Positions 1-9,029 of a stretch of 64,000 nucleotides of DNA are shown here, one piece after another. Below the pieces are notes generated by a model, which was not told the DNA's origin, did not search any database, and saw nothing but the letters and a program-made list of their open reading frames with translations. The position numbers and the translations under genes are program-made. Positions within the stretch are counted from its first letter, which is position 1. Every line of letters begins with the position of its first letter. Source of the stretch: Herbaspirillum sp. 3R11 (GTDB lineage Bacteria; Pseudomonadota; Gammaproteobacteria; Burkholderiales; Burkholderiaceae_D); NCBI RefSeq assembly GCF_004563925.1, contig NZ_SPNJ01000001.1, positions 434,001-498,000 of the forward strand. Direction: 5' to 3'.

Positions 1-19
1 CACCAATAATAATCAACCA

Positions 20-2176
20 ATGGCGACAGACGCAGCGGATCTCAGCGCACCGCGCGTGGGATTCGACGTGCAGCGACGCCTCCTGATCGCCTTGCTGGCG
101 CTGTGCGTGCTGATTTCCGCGGCGTTACTGAGCGTGCTCGGCTTCGTCCAGTGGCGCACCCTGCATGAACAGGCCGAACTCTCGGCGGCGCGCGCCACGG
201 TGGTGGCCAAGGAACACGCGGACAAAGTGTTCGAACTCAACGCTGCGCTCAAGGGGCGTATTGAAGACTTGCTCGGCGGGATGAGCGAGAGCGCGATCCA
301 CGCCGACGAAAGAAACATCCACACCAAATTGCGCCGCATGATCGCCGGCCTGCCGCAGGTCGTGTCAGTCGGCATCATCGGCAAGGACGGCGAGCTGCTG
401 GTGCACAGCCGCGAGTATCCGTCGCCGGGGACGATCGTGTCGGACCGGGATTATTTCAAGACGCTCAAGGAAGGCAAGCAGGAGTCGGTCTCTCCCGTGG
501 TGATCGGCCGGCGTGCCCTGCAGCCGGTGTTTACCGATGGCGTGGCGCGGCGCTCGGAGAGCGGTGAATTCCTCGGCATCATCCTGGTGTCGCTCGATCC
601 AAATTATTTCTTGTCCTTCTACGAGGAAATGCTGCCCGGCGACATGCATCAGTCGTTGTCACTGGTGCGCGAGGACGGCGCGCTGCTGGTCCGTTATCCA
701 CGCCTGCTGGGCGAGTTCTCGACCGTGCCGGCGGGGTCGCCGTTCTTCCGCGGCATCCAGGCGAACCCGGAGTCGGGTGCATTGGTCGGTATTTCTCCCA
801 TTGACGGCGACAAGAAAATCCTCGCTTATCGGCGCGTCGCCAATCACGATCTCTATGTGGTGTCGGCCGGCTCACTGACAAGCGTGCGAAACGCCTGGCT
901 ATCCTACATGGCGTTGGCGGCGGCCTTGCTGCTGGTACCGTGCGGGCTGCTGTGCGGAATCATCGTGTTCGCGATTCGTAAAGTGCGCGACCAGCGCGTC
1001 GCGTGGAGCCACTGGAGACGCGAATTCAGCCTGCGCCACACGGCCGAATCCACGCTGCGCGAATCGCAGAAATTTGAAGCGCTCGGCAAGCTGCTCGGCC
1101 GCGTGGCGCACGATTTCAACAACTGCCTGATGGTGGTCACGACCGGCATCCAGATCATCCGCCTCAAGCGCATCGCCGGCGTTGAAAAGCAGATTGATGC
1201 GATTGAGCGTGCCGTCAATGGCGGTCAGCAACTGACGCGGCAATTGCTGGGCGTGAGCCGTCGTCAGCCGCTCAAGCCGGAGGTACTCGCGCTGCAGACC
1301 CGCCTCCCGGAATGGCAGATCCTGTTGCTCAATCCGATCGGCGCCGAGCGCTGTACGGTTGTGGTGGAGCCGGATACCTGGCCGGTCTGCGTCGATCCGA
1401 TCGAGCTGCAGTTGGCGCTGATCAACGTGCTCATGAACGCACGCGATGCGAGTCCCTCCGAGGGCAAGATCACGCTGCAGGTTGGGAATGTCCTCAAGCG
1501 CAACGACGAACAAACACATGATTATTTTGTGCGCCTCGCCATCGTTGATCACGGCATCGGCATGTCCGAGAGCGCACGCCGACAAGCGTTCGATCCGCTG
1601 TTCACGACCAAGGAAGCAGGCAAGGGAACCGGATTGGGATTGTCGCAGGTACAGAATTTTGCACGCGCCGCCGGCGGCCATGTGGAATTGGAAAGTACGC
1701 TCGGCGTCGGCACCACGGTATCCATCTTCCTGCCGGCGGCCGAAGGCGCGGTGCGAGAGCCGGAGCCGGATCCGGCGGCAACGCCTGCGGTGGTGAAGCC
1801 GTTGAAGCTGCTGCTGGTCGAAGACAACCTCGACGTCGCCGACGGCATCATCACGCTGCTGCAGACGGCCGGGCACACGGTCACGCACATGAAGAACGCG
1901 ATGGATGCAGAGCAGTTCCTGTTGGATAACCAGGTCGAACTGGTGATCTCCGACATCCACATGCCGGGAGGCATCACCGGCATCGCGCTGGCGAAGAAAC
2001 TCCAACTGTCGCACCCGGCCTTGCCGGTGGTCCTCATCAGCGGCTATGCCGAAGACCTGCAGTCGGCGATGAAGAGCGGCTTCAAGGTCGTGTCGAAACC
2101 GTTCTCGCTGGAGAGCATCAATCAGCATTTACGGATTGATGACATACAGATCGACCCGGTGGGACAGGGCCGATAA
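20..2176 (+). CDS. Membrane-bound hybrid sensor histidine kinase with C-terminal receiver
   Basis: The 718-residue protein has an N-terminal membrane helix (about 21-43), a periplasmic Cache-like sensor region (about 45-290) and a second helix (about 292-318). A dimerisation/phosphoacceptor motif RVAHDFNN follows (His364), then a HATPase_c domain with GIGMS and GTGLGLS boxes (about 460-585). The C-terminal receiver carries the acidic LLVEDN patch, phosphoacceptor Asp645 in SDIHMPGG, and the conserved SKPF lysine. The order fits a sensor kinase that autophosphorylates and passes phosphate to its own receiver. No DNA-binding output domain is visible, so a separate partner is expected, but none lies downstream. 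The ATG at 20 lacks a clear Shine-Dalgarno and the frame stays open to the window edge, so the true start could lie upstream. The ligand is unknown. Confidence 0.9.
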   Translation: MATDAADLSAPRVGFDVQRRLLIALLALCVLISAALLSVLGFVQWRTLHEQAELSAARATVVAKEHADKVFELNAALKGRIEDLLGGMSESAIHADERNIHTKLRRMIAGLPQVVSVGIIGKDGELLVHSREYPSPGTIVSDRDYFKTLKEGKQESVSPVVIGRRALQPVFTDGVARRSESGEFLGIILVSLDPNYFLSFYEEMLPGDMHQSLSLVREDGALLVRYPRLLGEFSTVPAGSPFFRGIQANPESGALVGISPIDGDKKILAYRRVANHDLYVVSAGSLTSVRNAWLSYMALAAALLLVPCGLLCGIIVFAIRKVRDQRVAWSHWRREFSLRHTAESTLRESQKFEALGKLLGRVAHDFNNCLMVVTTGIQIIRLKRIAGVEKQIDAIERAVNGGQQLTRQLLGVSRRQPLKPEVLALQTRLPEWQILLLNPIGAERCTVVVEPDTWPVCVDPIELQLALINVLMNARDASPSEGKITLQVGNVLKRNDEQTHDYFVRLAIVDHGIGMSESARRQAFDPLFTTKEAGKGTGLGLSQVQNFARAAGGHVELESTLGVGTTVSIFLPAAEGAVREPEPDPAATPAVVKPLKLLLVEDNLDVADGIITLLQTAGHTVTHMKNAMDAEQFLLDNQVELVISDIHMPGGITGIALAKKLQLSHPALPVVLISGYAEDLQSAMKSGFKVVSKPFSLESINQHLRIDDIQIDPVGQGR

Positions 2177-2286
2177 AATCCGGTCTTTCTCGCGATGCAG
2201 TCTTCCTGTCAAATCAACAGTCGGTCAGCTTTCGTAAAAATGACGGCAACGCACGTCGTTGCTAGCCTTTTTGCAATCGGATAAAA

Positions 2287-2301
2287 TGAGAATAATTCCC
2301 A
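2287..2301 (+). promoter_or_regulatory. Fur box upstream of the ECF sigma/FecR/TonB receptor cassette
   Basis: TGAGAATAATTCCCA matches the 7-1-7 Fur operator (TGAGAATnATTCTCA) with one mismatch. It lies about 50 bp before the ECF sigma gene, where iron-loaded Fur would repress the signalling genes. Confidence 0.8.
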
Positions 2302-2353
2302 TTTAAGTGAGTGCCACGCACTCCTATATCCATAAGAGAGGGCGGGGCCGGCT

Positions 2354-2899
2354 ATGGAGTTTTACGCACAACAGCAGATTGACGCTCTCTACGTCGACCA
2401 TCACACGTGGCTCAGGACTTGGTTGCAGCGACGACTGGGCAACGCCGCCGATGCCGCCGATCTGGCGCATGACGCCTTTCTTCGCCTGATGTTGAAACCA
2501 GCCCCGCGCGGCTTCGGCAGCGTAGGAGAGGCGCGCGCGTACTTGCGCACCATGGCCCAGGGCATGTGCATCAACCTCTGGCGCCGCCGTGAAATCGAGC
2601 AGGCCTGGCTCGACACGCTGGCGGCGCATCCCGAGCAATGCGCACCGTCTGCGGAGCGGCAGGCGATCATTCTTGAAGCGCTCCACGAGATGAGCGCCTT
2701 GCTGCTCGGACTGCCGCCTAAGGCGGCCAAAGCCTTTCTGATGGTGAGCGTGTGCGAGATGACTGAACCCGAAACAGCTGCCGAGCTTGGCGTGTCTTCA
2801 CGCATGGTGCGCAAGTATGTGGCGCAGGCAATGCTCTGCTGCATGCAGGCCAACGCGCGCCATACCGCAGCTGAGCTTCGCTATTCCTCCGAACTGTGA
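2354..2899 (+). CDS. FecI-like ECF sigma factor for iron/siderophore uptake
   Basis: The 181-residue protein has sigma region 2 near residues 20-85 (DLAHDAFLRLM) and region 4 near 115-170 (LPPKAAKAFLMV, then the helix-turn-helix TEPETAAELGVSSRMVRKYV), the size and order of FecI-type sigma factors. These direct RNA polymerase to one TonB-receptor promoter once released by the paired anti-sigma factor. It follows a Fur box and overlaps the next gene by 4 bp, so it is translationally coupled to its regulator. The likely target is the receptor gene at 4151. The family call is secure; the specific siderophore cannot be read from the sequence. Confidence 0.92.
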   Translation: MEFYAQQQIDALYVDHHTWLRTWLQRRLGNAADAADLAHDAFLRLMLKPAPRGFGSVGEARAYLRTMAQGMCINLWRRREIEQAWLDTLAAHPEQCAPSAERQAIILEALHEMSALLLGLPPKAAKAFLMVSVCEMTEPETAAELGVSSRMVRKYVAQAMLCCMQANARHTAAELRYSSEL

Positions 2900-3933
2900 G
2901 CACGTCGGCAATGAGCACGGCGTCGTCCGGTTCTCCCTCGGAAATTCCGCATCGCGCCATGGAAGAGGCCGCCGAATGGTATGCGCTGCTGGTGTCCGGC
3001 CAGGCCGGCGACGACGACAAGTCACGTTGGCAATCCTGGTTGGCGGCAAGTCCGCACCATCGCCAGGCGTGGGCTTATGTGGAGTCGGTCAGCCGTCGCA
3101 TCCTGGCGCCGCTGCAGCAGACTCCCGATCCGCAGGCGACTTCCGATAGTTTGCTGACGGTCAACCACCGGTTGCTGAAGCGTCGCCGGGTGCTGACGCG
3201 CGTGGCGGCATTTACGGGCATCAGCCTGCTGGGATGGGGGGCATGGTATCGCATGGCTGTAGGGCAATTCGTTGCAGTTCTCGCGGCAGACCACCATACC
3301 GGCACCGGCGAGATACGGGAAGTTGCGTTGCCTGACGGGACACGCGTCTGGCTCAATACCGCCAGCGCTTTCAACGCCGACTACCAGCCCGCGCTGCGCC
3401 GTCTTCATCTGCTGGCCGGCGAGATCCTGATCACCACTGCGGCCGATGCTTCCCGGCCATTTGTCGTCGATACCGCGCAAGGACGGCTGCGCGCGCTGGG
3501 GACGCGGTTCACCGTACGCCTGGAAGAAGGCAAGACTTTCCTCGCCGTCTATGAAGGCAAAGTAGAAGTGCGCACCGCCAACGGCAGCGCCGCCGTCGTC
3601 ATTCCGGCCGGTCAACAGACCACGTTTGACGGCGTCGCCGTGCAGCGGGTTTCACCAGCAGATCCGGCGCGCCAGGCCTGGAGCCAGGGACAACTGGTCG
3701 CCTGGGATCTGCCGTTGCAGGAGATTGTGCAGGAATTGCGGCGTTATCACGGCGGTCATCTGGGCGTGGCGCCGGAACTCGCTCAAAGACACGTCTTCGG
3801 CATCTATCCGCTGGGCGACGTACCGCAAACGATGAGCATGCTGGCCGATGCCGTGCACGCACGCGTCAGTCGTCCTCTTCCCTGGTGGACGACGATCGAA
3901 GCCGACGACCGCAGCAGCGCGTCAAAAAAATAA
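2896..3933 (+). CDS. FecR-like transmembrane anti-sigma factor
   Basis: The 345-residue protein starts at a GTG overlapping the sigma gene stop. A cytoplasmic N-terminal DUF4880-type region with the WQSWLAASPHHRQAW motif (about 35-55) would hold the sigma factor. One membrane helix follows (about 98-118), then the periplasmic FecR domain (about 125-225, VALPDGTRVWLNTASAF) and a C-terminal region that contacts the receptor STN domain. In this family, a ligand-loaded outer-membrane receptor signals through FecR to free the sigma factor. Gene order sigma-FecR-receptor is the standard arrangement. Confidence 0.92.
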   Translation: MSTSAMSTASSGSPSEIPHRAMEEAAEWYALLVSGQAGDDDKSRWQSWLAASPHHRQAWAYVESVSRRILAPLQQTPDPQATSDSLLTVNHRLLKRRRVLTRVAAFTGISLLGWGAWYRMAVGQFVAVLAADHHTGTGEIREVALPDGTRVWLNTASAFNADYQPALRRLHLLAGEILITTAADASRPFVVDTAQGRLRALGTRFTVRLEEGKTFLAVYEGKVEVRTANGSAAVVIPAGQQTTFDGVAVQRVSPADPARQAWSQGQLVAWDLPLQEIVQELRRYHGGHLGVAPELAQRHVFGIYPLGDVPQTMSMLADAVHARVSRPLPWWTTIEADDRSSASKK

Positions 3934-4150
3934 TTTCAGATTTCTCTGCAAAACCGGTTCCGCTTTTGCATCCCTCGATTGATTCATGGAGTAAGAGAAG
4001 TCACATCCATGCCTCTTCCTGCAGGGACGGAAGAGTGTGCCGAACCCCACGCTTGCGGAGTCTGTCGGAGATACAGACGAAGCGGCGGTTCGGTGCTGAA
4101 GATGGGACTTGATCTTTTCATCTTCCCTCTTTCTTTGGAGTCGACTTCCC

Positions 4151-6691
4151 ATGCATCACCGTCTGTCTCATCGTCTGCCTGGCCGCCTGTCTTGCGCTCT
4201 GTCCCGTACTGCTATCGCGATACCACCCAATGAAATGGCGCAGCGTGCCGCCGGCTCCCGGTTTGCCTTGCGCCCGTTGGTTCTGGCCTTGCAACTGAGC
4301 GCGATCGCGGCGGCGGCCTGGTCCGGCGACACGCATGCGCAATCTGCGTCAAACGCAGGCAATCCGTCCAGGCAGCAGCCAGTCGCCGCGTCCGACGCCG
4401 TGCACGGTTACGACATCCCGCCGGGACCATTGCAGACGGTATTGACGCGATTTGCCGGCGAAGCCGGCGTATTCCTGGCTGGCGCGATTGAATTGACCAG
4501 CGGCAAGAACAGTGCGGGACTGAAAGGAAACTACACTGTGCGGGAGGGATTCGCCGCTATCCTCGGCGGCATGGGCCTCGACGTCGTGCTCAATAGCCAA
4601 GGGCAGTACGTATTGCGGCGTGCGGCGCCGGGGGCCGCCGCCGGCGTGCTGCCTGCCGTGACAATCACGGCAACGGAAGACGCGTCGCCGGGAATTTACG
4701 CCGGAGGACAGGTCGCCCGCAAAGGAAAGATCGGCTTCCTCGGGGATCGCGACTTCATGGATACGCCCTTCAACGTCACGACCATCACGGCGGAGACGAT
4801 ACAGAACCAGCAGGCGCGCACCATCGGCGACGTCGTCAAGAACGACCCATCGGTACGCACCATCTGGCCCGACGTCAGCTACATCAGCCAGTTCACGATC
4901 CGTGGATTTCCAACGCAAACGCAAGACATGGCCGTCAACGGACTGTATGGCATCGTGCCGCCGCAGATGACCGGCGGACTGGAAGCCATCGAGCGCGTTG
5001 AGATCCTCAAAGGTCCCAGCGCGCTGCTCAACGGCATGGCGCCGACCGGCGGCGTCGGCGGCAACATCAATCTGGTCACCAAGCGCGCCACCGACAAGCC
5101 CATTACCCAGCTCACCACCAGCTATTATTCCGACGCCCAGTTCGGCGCCCATCTCGATCTGGGGCGACGATTCGGGCAGGACAACAGCTGGGGCATCCGC
5201 TTCAACGGCGCCTATCGCGACGGCCGCACGGGCGTCAACGATCAGTCGCAACGGGCGTCATCGGCAACCGTGGGCATTGACTACCGCAGCGAACGTTTCC
5301 GCGTCTCGGCGGACCTCGGCTATCACGACATGCGTACCGATGCGCCGACGCGCATCGTGTATACCGACAATGCCAATTTTCAGATTCCTTCTGCGCCGGA
5401 CAGCCGCCTCAGCCTCGGGCAGCCATGGTATTTCGCAAAATCGACAGACCGTTTCGGCATGATCCAGGGTGAGGTGGACATCACTGACAATCTGAGCGCC
5501 TATGCGGCGTTCGGTGCGCGGAAAAACGATTTCCTCGGTCTGTACAACTTCATCTATCTGCAAAATGCAGCCGGGAATTTCCGCGCCAATCAATACTTCC
5601 AGCCGACGTTTTCCAACAGCAACACCAGTGTTGCGGGCCTGAAAGGCAAGTTCAGCACCGGACCCGTGAAGCACGAAGTCAATCTGAGCGCCACGACGCT
5701 GCATACCGAGTCCGGCGTGCTGGCGCCGATTTTTGCCACCTACACATCCAACATGTACGCGCCGGGAAGCATCAGCCAACCGAGCCTGTCGGCCTATTCC
5801 AGCACGGCGCCAAAAACGGCGGAATCGGATCTGGACAGTATCGCCCTGGCCGACACGCTGTCCTTCTTTGACGATACGGTGCAACTGACGCTTGGAGCGC
5901 GACAACAAAACGTCAAGGTGCGTAATTTCAGCGCCACCACCAGCGCGCAAACGTCGTTGTACGACCGCAGCAAAGTGACGCCGGCGGTGGGACTGATCGT
6001 CAAACTTTCGCCGGCCGTCAGCCTGTACGGCAACTACATTGAAGGCCTCAGCCAGGGACCGACCGCACCGGCAGGAACGACGAATGCCGGCGCCATGTTC
6101 GAGCCGCTCGCGTCCAGGCAATATGAAGCGGGCGTCAAGTACGACATGGGACGTTTCGCCACCACCATCGGCGTTTTTCAGATCGAGCAGCCGAGCGGTT
6201 ACACCAATACGGCAACCAATACCTATGGCGTTGACGGCAAGCAGCGCAATCAGGGGATTGAAATCAATGCGTTCGGCGAGGCCGCACGCGGCGTCCGATT
6301 GCTTGGCGGCGTGAGCTTCCTGCGCGGCATCATGACGAAGACGGCCGGCGGCACTTTCGACGGCAAGAAGGCGATCGGCGTGCCGACCACGCAGCTCAAT
6401 CTGGGCGCCGAATGGGATACACCCTATGTACCCGGAATGACGCTCACGGGACGTGTGATCTATACCTCTTCGCAGTACTACAACGTCGCCAACACCCAGA
6501 GCATTCCGTCATGGACGCGTCTCGATCTTGGTGCACGCTATAACACCAGCATTGCGGGAACACCGGTGGTGATTCGCGCCGCCATCGAGAATGCACTGGG
6601 CAAGGATTACTGGGCGGCGACATCCAGTTCCTTCGGACTTGCCCGCGGCGCACCGCGCACGCTGCTGATTTCGACGACCTTCGATTTCTGA
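4151..6691 (+). CDS. TonB-dependent siderophore receptor with STN signalling domain (FecA type)
   Basis: From the ATG at 4151 (TGGAG about 10 bp upstream) the protein is 846 residues. A longer TTG start at 4109 has no better ribosome site, and a shorter ATG at 4235 would give a more ordinary signal peptide. After the hydrophobic leader ending near THAQSA comes an STN domain (YDIPPGPLQTVLTRFAGEAG), which marks a transducing receptor. A plug follows (INQVTKR-like GGNINLVTKRA, ERVEILKGPSALL), then a beta-barrel ending in the C-terminal aromatic residue of ISTTFDF. It imports a ferric siderophore using TonB energy and signals presence of the ligand to FecR. The plug resembles ferrichrome/hydroxamate receptors, but the ligand is an inference. 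Confidence 0.93.
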   Translation: MHHRLSHRLPGRLSCALSRTAIAIPPNEMAQRAAGSRFALRPLVLALQLSAIAAAAWSGDTHAQSASNAGNPSRQQPVAASDAVHGYDIPPGPLQTVLTRFAGEAGVFLAGAIELTSGKNSAGLKGNYTVREGFAAILGGMGLDVVLNSQGQYVLRRAAPGAAAGVLPAVTITATEDASPGIYAGGQVARKGKIGFLGDRDFMDTPFNVTTITAETIQNQQARTIGDVVKNDPSVRTIWPDVSYISQFTIRGFPTQTQDMAVNGLYGIVPPQMTGGLEAIERVEILKGPSALLNGMAPTGGVGGNINLVTKRATDKPITQLTTSYYSDAQFGAHLDLGRRFGQDNSWGIRFNGAYRDGRTGVNDQSQRASSATVGIDYRSERFRVSADLGYHDMRTDAPTRIVYTDNANFQIPSAPDSRLSLGQPWYFAKSTDRFGMIQGEVDITDNLSAYAAFGARKNDFLGLYNFIYLQNAAGNFRANQYFQPTFSNSNTSVAGLKGKFSTGPVKHEVNLSATTLHTESGVLAPIFATYTSNMYAPGSISQPSLSAYSSTAPKTAESDLDSIALADTLSFFDDTVQLTLGARQQNVKVRNFSATTSAQTSLYDRSKVTPAVGLIVKLSPAVSLYGNYIEGLSQGPTAPAGTTNAGAMFEPLASRQYEAGVKYDMGRFATTIGVFQIEQPSGYTNTATNTYGVDGKQRNQGIEINAFGEAARGVRLLGGVSFLRGIMTKTAGGTFDGKKAIGVPTTQLNLGAEWDTPYVPGMTLTGRVIYTSSQYYNVANTQSIPSWTRLDLGARYNTSIAGTPVVIRAAIENALGKDYWAATSSSFGLARGAPRTLLISTTFDF

Positions 6692-7833
6692 TGGCAAGAG
6701 TCCTGATGCCGGCGTTCCGCCTGGGGACGATACGGCTGCGGCGCACAGTGCATCGCTGGAGCAGCCTGGGATGCACGCTGTTCTTGCTGCTCTCGTGCGT
6801 GACGGGTTTGCCGATGATCTTTTCGGATGAGATTGATGAGCTCATGGCGCCGCCTGCCATGCTCAGAGGTCCCGCCGTGAAGGTTGACCCGCCCAGCCTG
6901 GACGGCATGATCACGGTCGCCGCAGCACGCTACCCGCAGGAGAAGGTGCGTTTCGTATTTTTCGACAAGGATGAGCGCCAGGTCAAGGTCGTGCTGGGGC
7001 CGGCCGATATGCCCGACCGCCGTCGCGATCATCCGCTGGTCTTCGATGCGGACAGCGGGATGCTGCTCGACGAACCGCTGCCGGTGGCAAGTCGCCGCCT
7101 GAGCGTCATGGGCGTGCTCAATCGGCTGCATACCGATCTGTTCGCCGGGTTTGCAGGCGAGATGTTGATGGGATTTGTCGGTGTTTTGTTTGTGGTGGCA
7201 ATCATCTCGGGAGTGGTGTTGTACGCACCGTACATGAAGCGCTTGTCGTTTGGCACGCTGCGACAGCGCAACTCAAGGATACGATGGCTCGACCTGCATA
7301 ATCTGACGGGAATCGTCATTGCCGTCTGGCTGGCCGTGGTGGGCGCAACGGGAGTGCTCAACGAAGTGTCGAAGCCGTTGGCCGCGCTATGGAGAGCAGG
7401 GGAGGCAGGTCGTTTCGGCAGCGGTGACCATGTTCCTTTGGGGCGCGGCGACTCCGCTTCCGTCGACGCCGTCTTCGCGAAGGTGAGGGATGCCCTGCCT
7501 GAAAATAACGTGACGAGCATTATTTTCCCGAGTCGGACATTCAACAATCCGCGACATTTTCTGGTCTGGTCCAACGGCAACACGCCGCTGACCCATCGCC
7601 TGTTCAGCGCGGCCTTCGTGGACGCAGCAAGCGGCAAGCTGGCATCGGTCGCGCAGATGCCGGGATATTTGCGCGCGCTCCAACTGTCCCGGCCGCTGCA
7701 TTTCGGCGACTTCGGCGGGATGCCGCTGAAAGTGGTCTGGGCCTTCCTCGATGTGATTGCCATCCTTGTATTGGTCAGCGGTTTTCTGCTTTACGCAAAA
7801 CGGTCAAAGGAAATCGGCAATACACTGGCCTAG
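6691..7833 (+). CDS. PepSY-associated inner-membrane protein (PiuB-like)
   Basis: The ATG overlaps the receptor stop, so the gene is translationally coupled to it. The 380-residue protein has four predicted membrane helices (about 16-36, 155-180, 203-225, 345-370) separated by periplasmic PepSY-like segments. Conserved histidines lie at the helix edges (TVHRWSS, NRLHTDLF, LDLHNLTG, RPLHFGDFGG), as in PepSY_TM proteins thought to act as haem-binding ferric-siderophore reductases. Position next to a siderophore receptor supports a role in releasing iron from the imported chelate. The enzymatic role is inferred from the family. Confidence 0.87.
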   Translation: MARVLMPAFRLGTIRLRRTVHRWSSLGCTLFLLLSCVTGLPMIFSDEIDELMAPPAMLRGPAVKVDPPSLDGMITVAAARYPQEKVRFVFFDKDERQVKVVLGPADMPDRRRDHPLVFDADSGMLLDEPLPVASRRLSVMGVLNRLHTDLFAGFAGEMLMGFVGVLFVVAIISGVVLYAPYMKRLSFGTLRQRNSRIRWLDLHNLTGIVIAVWLAVVGATGVLNEVSKPLAALWRAGEAGRFGSGDHVPLGRGDSASVDAVFAKVRDALPENNVTSIIFPSRTFNNPRHFLVWSNGNTPLTHRLFSAAFVDAASGKLASVAQMPGYLRALQLSRPLHFGDFGGMPLKVVWAFLDVIAILVLVSGFLLYAKRSKEIGNTLA

Positions 7834-7862
7834 TGCTGGAAATCGCAATCAAGACAGTCATC

Positions 7863-7911
7863 GGAAACGGGCCGATCTGCGCTCGTTTCCTCGATCTGCG
7901 CTCGTTTCCTT
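7863..7911 (+). repeat. Exact tandem 19-bp repeat in a probable terminator
   Basis: CGATCTGCGCTCGTTTCCT occurs twice head to tail (7873-7891 and 7892-7910). GGAAACG at 7863-7869 can pair with CGTTTCC in either copy, and the second is followed by a T-rich tract, so the element can form an alternative-stem terminator after the iron cassette. The 322-bp gap from 7834 to 8155 otherwise holds only the tandem operator at 8070-8113. Confidence 0.6.
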
Positions 7912-8069
7912 TTTCTCCACCATCTTCTCCCTCTCCAACTCTTCCTCCGGCGCACATCCCGCCAAATCAACACGCTCCCCTTGCACTCCGGAAACGCCAA
8001 GGCACGCGCGCATGCCGTCGGGAAGGTGTTTTGGCGACACCTTGATTGAGCATTCAATTAAATGATGAA

Positions 8070-8113
8070 TTACTTTCATAATGATAGTAATATTACTTTC
8101 GAAATGATAGTAA
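8070..8113 (+). promoter_or_regulatory. Tandem palindromic operator upstream of the dehydrogenase gene
   Basis: Two 21-bp imperfect palindromes, 8070-8090 and 8093-8113, both run TTACTTTC...GATAGTAA and differ only in the five central bases (ATAAT versus GAAAT). They are 2 bp apart, a 23-bp repeat. They end about 40 bp before the dehydrogenase start. The symmetry suggests two dimers of a HxlR/TetR/MarR-class regulator. No candidate regulator gene lies nearby. Confidence 0.7.
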
Positions 8114-8155
8114 CCCTTCTTTTTAGACTGATCTGCCGATGTGGAGATAGAAATA

Positions 8156-8971
8156 ATGAGCAACGTTTATGGACGCGTGGCGATAGTGACAGGCGCTTCG
8201 TCGGGCATCGGCCTGGCGACCGCAAAAAGGCTCAAGCAAGCCGGGTATCGGGTGTTCGGCACCAGCCGTAAAGCCATGGCCGACAACGTCGACGGTATTT
8301 CCATGCTGGTCTGCGACGTGACCGACGACGCGTCGGTTCAAGCCATGGTGGCGGCAGTGTTGCGCAAGGACGAGCGGATTGATTTGCTGGTCAACAACGC
8401 GGGCATCGGTTTGCTGGGCGCTGCGGAAGAATCCTCCGTTGCCCAGGCCCAGGCGCTGTTTGACGTGAACGTCTTCGGAATACTGCGCGTGACCAACGCC
8501 GTATTGCCGACGATGCGGGCGCAGCGCAGCGGGCGGATCGTCAACATGAGTTCGATATTGGGGCTGATACCGTCGCCTTACAACGCTCTCTACGCGTCGA
8601 CGAAACATGCCGTCGAAGGTTATTCGGAGTCACTGGATCATGAACTGCGCACGTTCGGCATCCGGGTGGCGCTGGTCGAGCCCGGACTGATCAGGACTTC
8701 GTTCGAAGAAAGCATCACAAGGCCGGATGCATCGCTTGCCGTCTATGACGCCGTACGCGCGGACATGGAAGCGTTGATGCGAAAAGGCATCGTCGCCGGC
8801 GACTCGCCCGACGTGGTCGCCGATACGGTGTTGAAGGCGGCAACAGATGCCGTGCCGAAGCGGCGTTATACCGCAGGAAAACTGGCGCAGCAGGTCAGCT
8901 TCATGCGGAGATTCCTGCCGGAATCGATGGTCGATAAAAATCTCAGGAAATACAACCAGTTGCCGGTCTGA
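8156..8971 (+). CDS. Short-chain dehydrogenase/reductase (classical SDR)
   Basis: From the ATG at 8156 (GGAG about 9 bp upstream; an in-frame ATG at 8141 overlaps that ribosome site) the protein has 271 residues. It shows the cofactor motif TGASSGIG (12-19), NNAG (about 80-83) and the catalytic set Ser133, Tyr146, Lys150 in YASTK. SDRs of this group use NAD(P)H to reduce carbonyls or oxidise alcohols in the cytoplasm. The substrate is not evident. It is followed after 58 bp by an efflux pump in the same direction and preceded by the tandem operator, suggesting a small inducible detoxification unit. Confidence 0.9.
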   Translation: MSNVYGRVAIVTGASSGIGLATAKRLKQAGYRVFGTSRKAMADNVDGISMLVCDVTDDASVQAMVAAVLRKDERIDLLVNNAGIGLLGAAEESSVAQAQALFDVNVFGILRVTNAVLPTMRAQRSGRIVNMSSILGLIPSPYNALYASTKHAVEGYSESLDHELRTFGIRVALVEPGLIRTSFEESITRPDASLAVYDAVRADMEALMRKGIVAGDSPDVVADTVLKAATDAVPKRRYTAGKLAQQVSFMRRFLPESMVDKNLRKYNQLPV

Positions 8972-9029
8972 CGCACCAACGCGTCATGACAACCGCTGTC
9001 TATCCACTCCTCACTGATCGAGCAATAAA

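Noticed and set aside
899-2128. 409-residue open frame antisense to the histidine kinase
   Set aside because: It is the complement of a high-GC gene, has low-complexity His/Arg/Gln-rich sequence and no domain.
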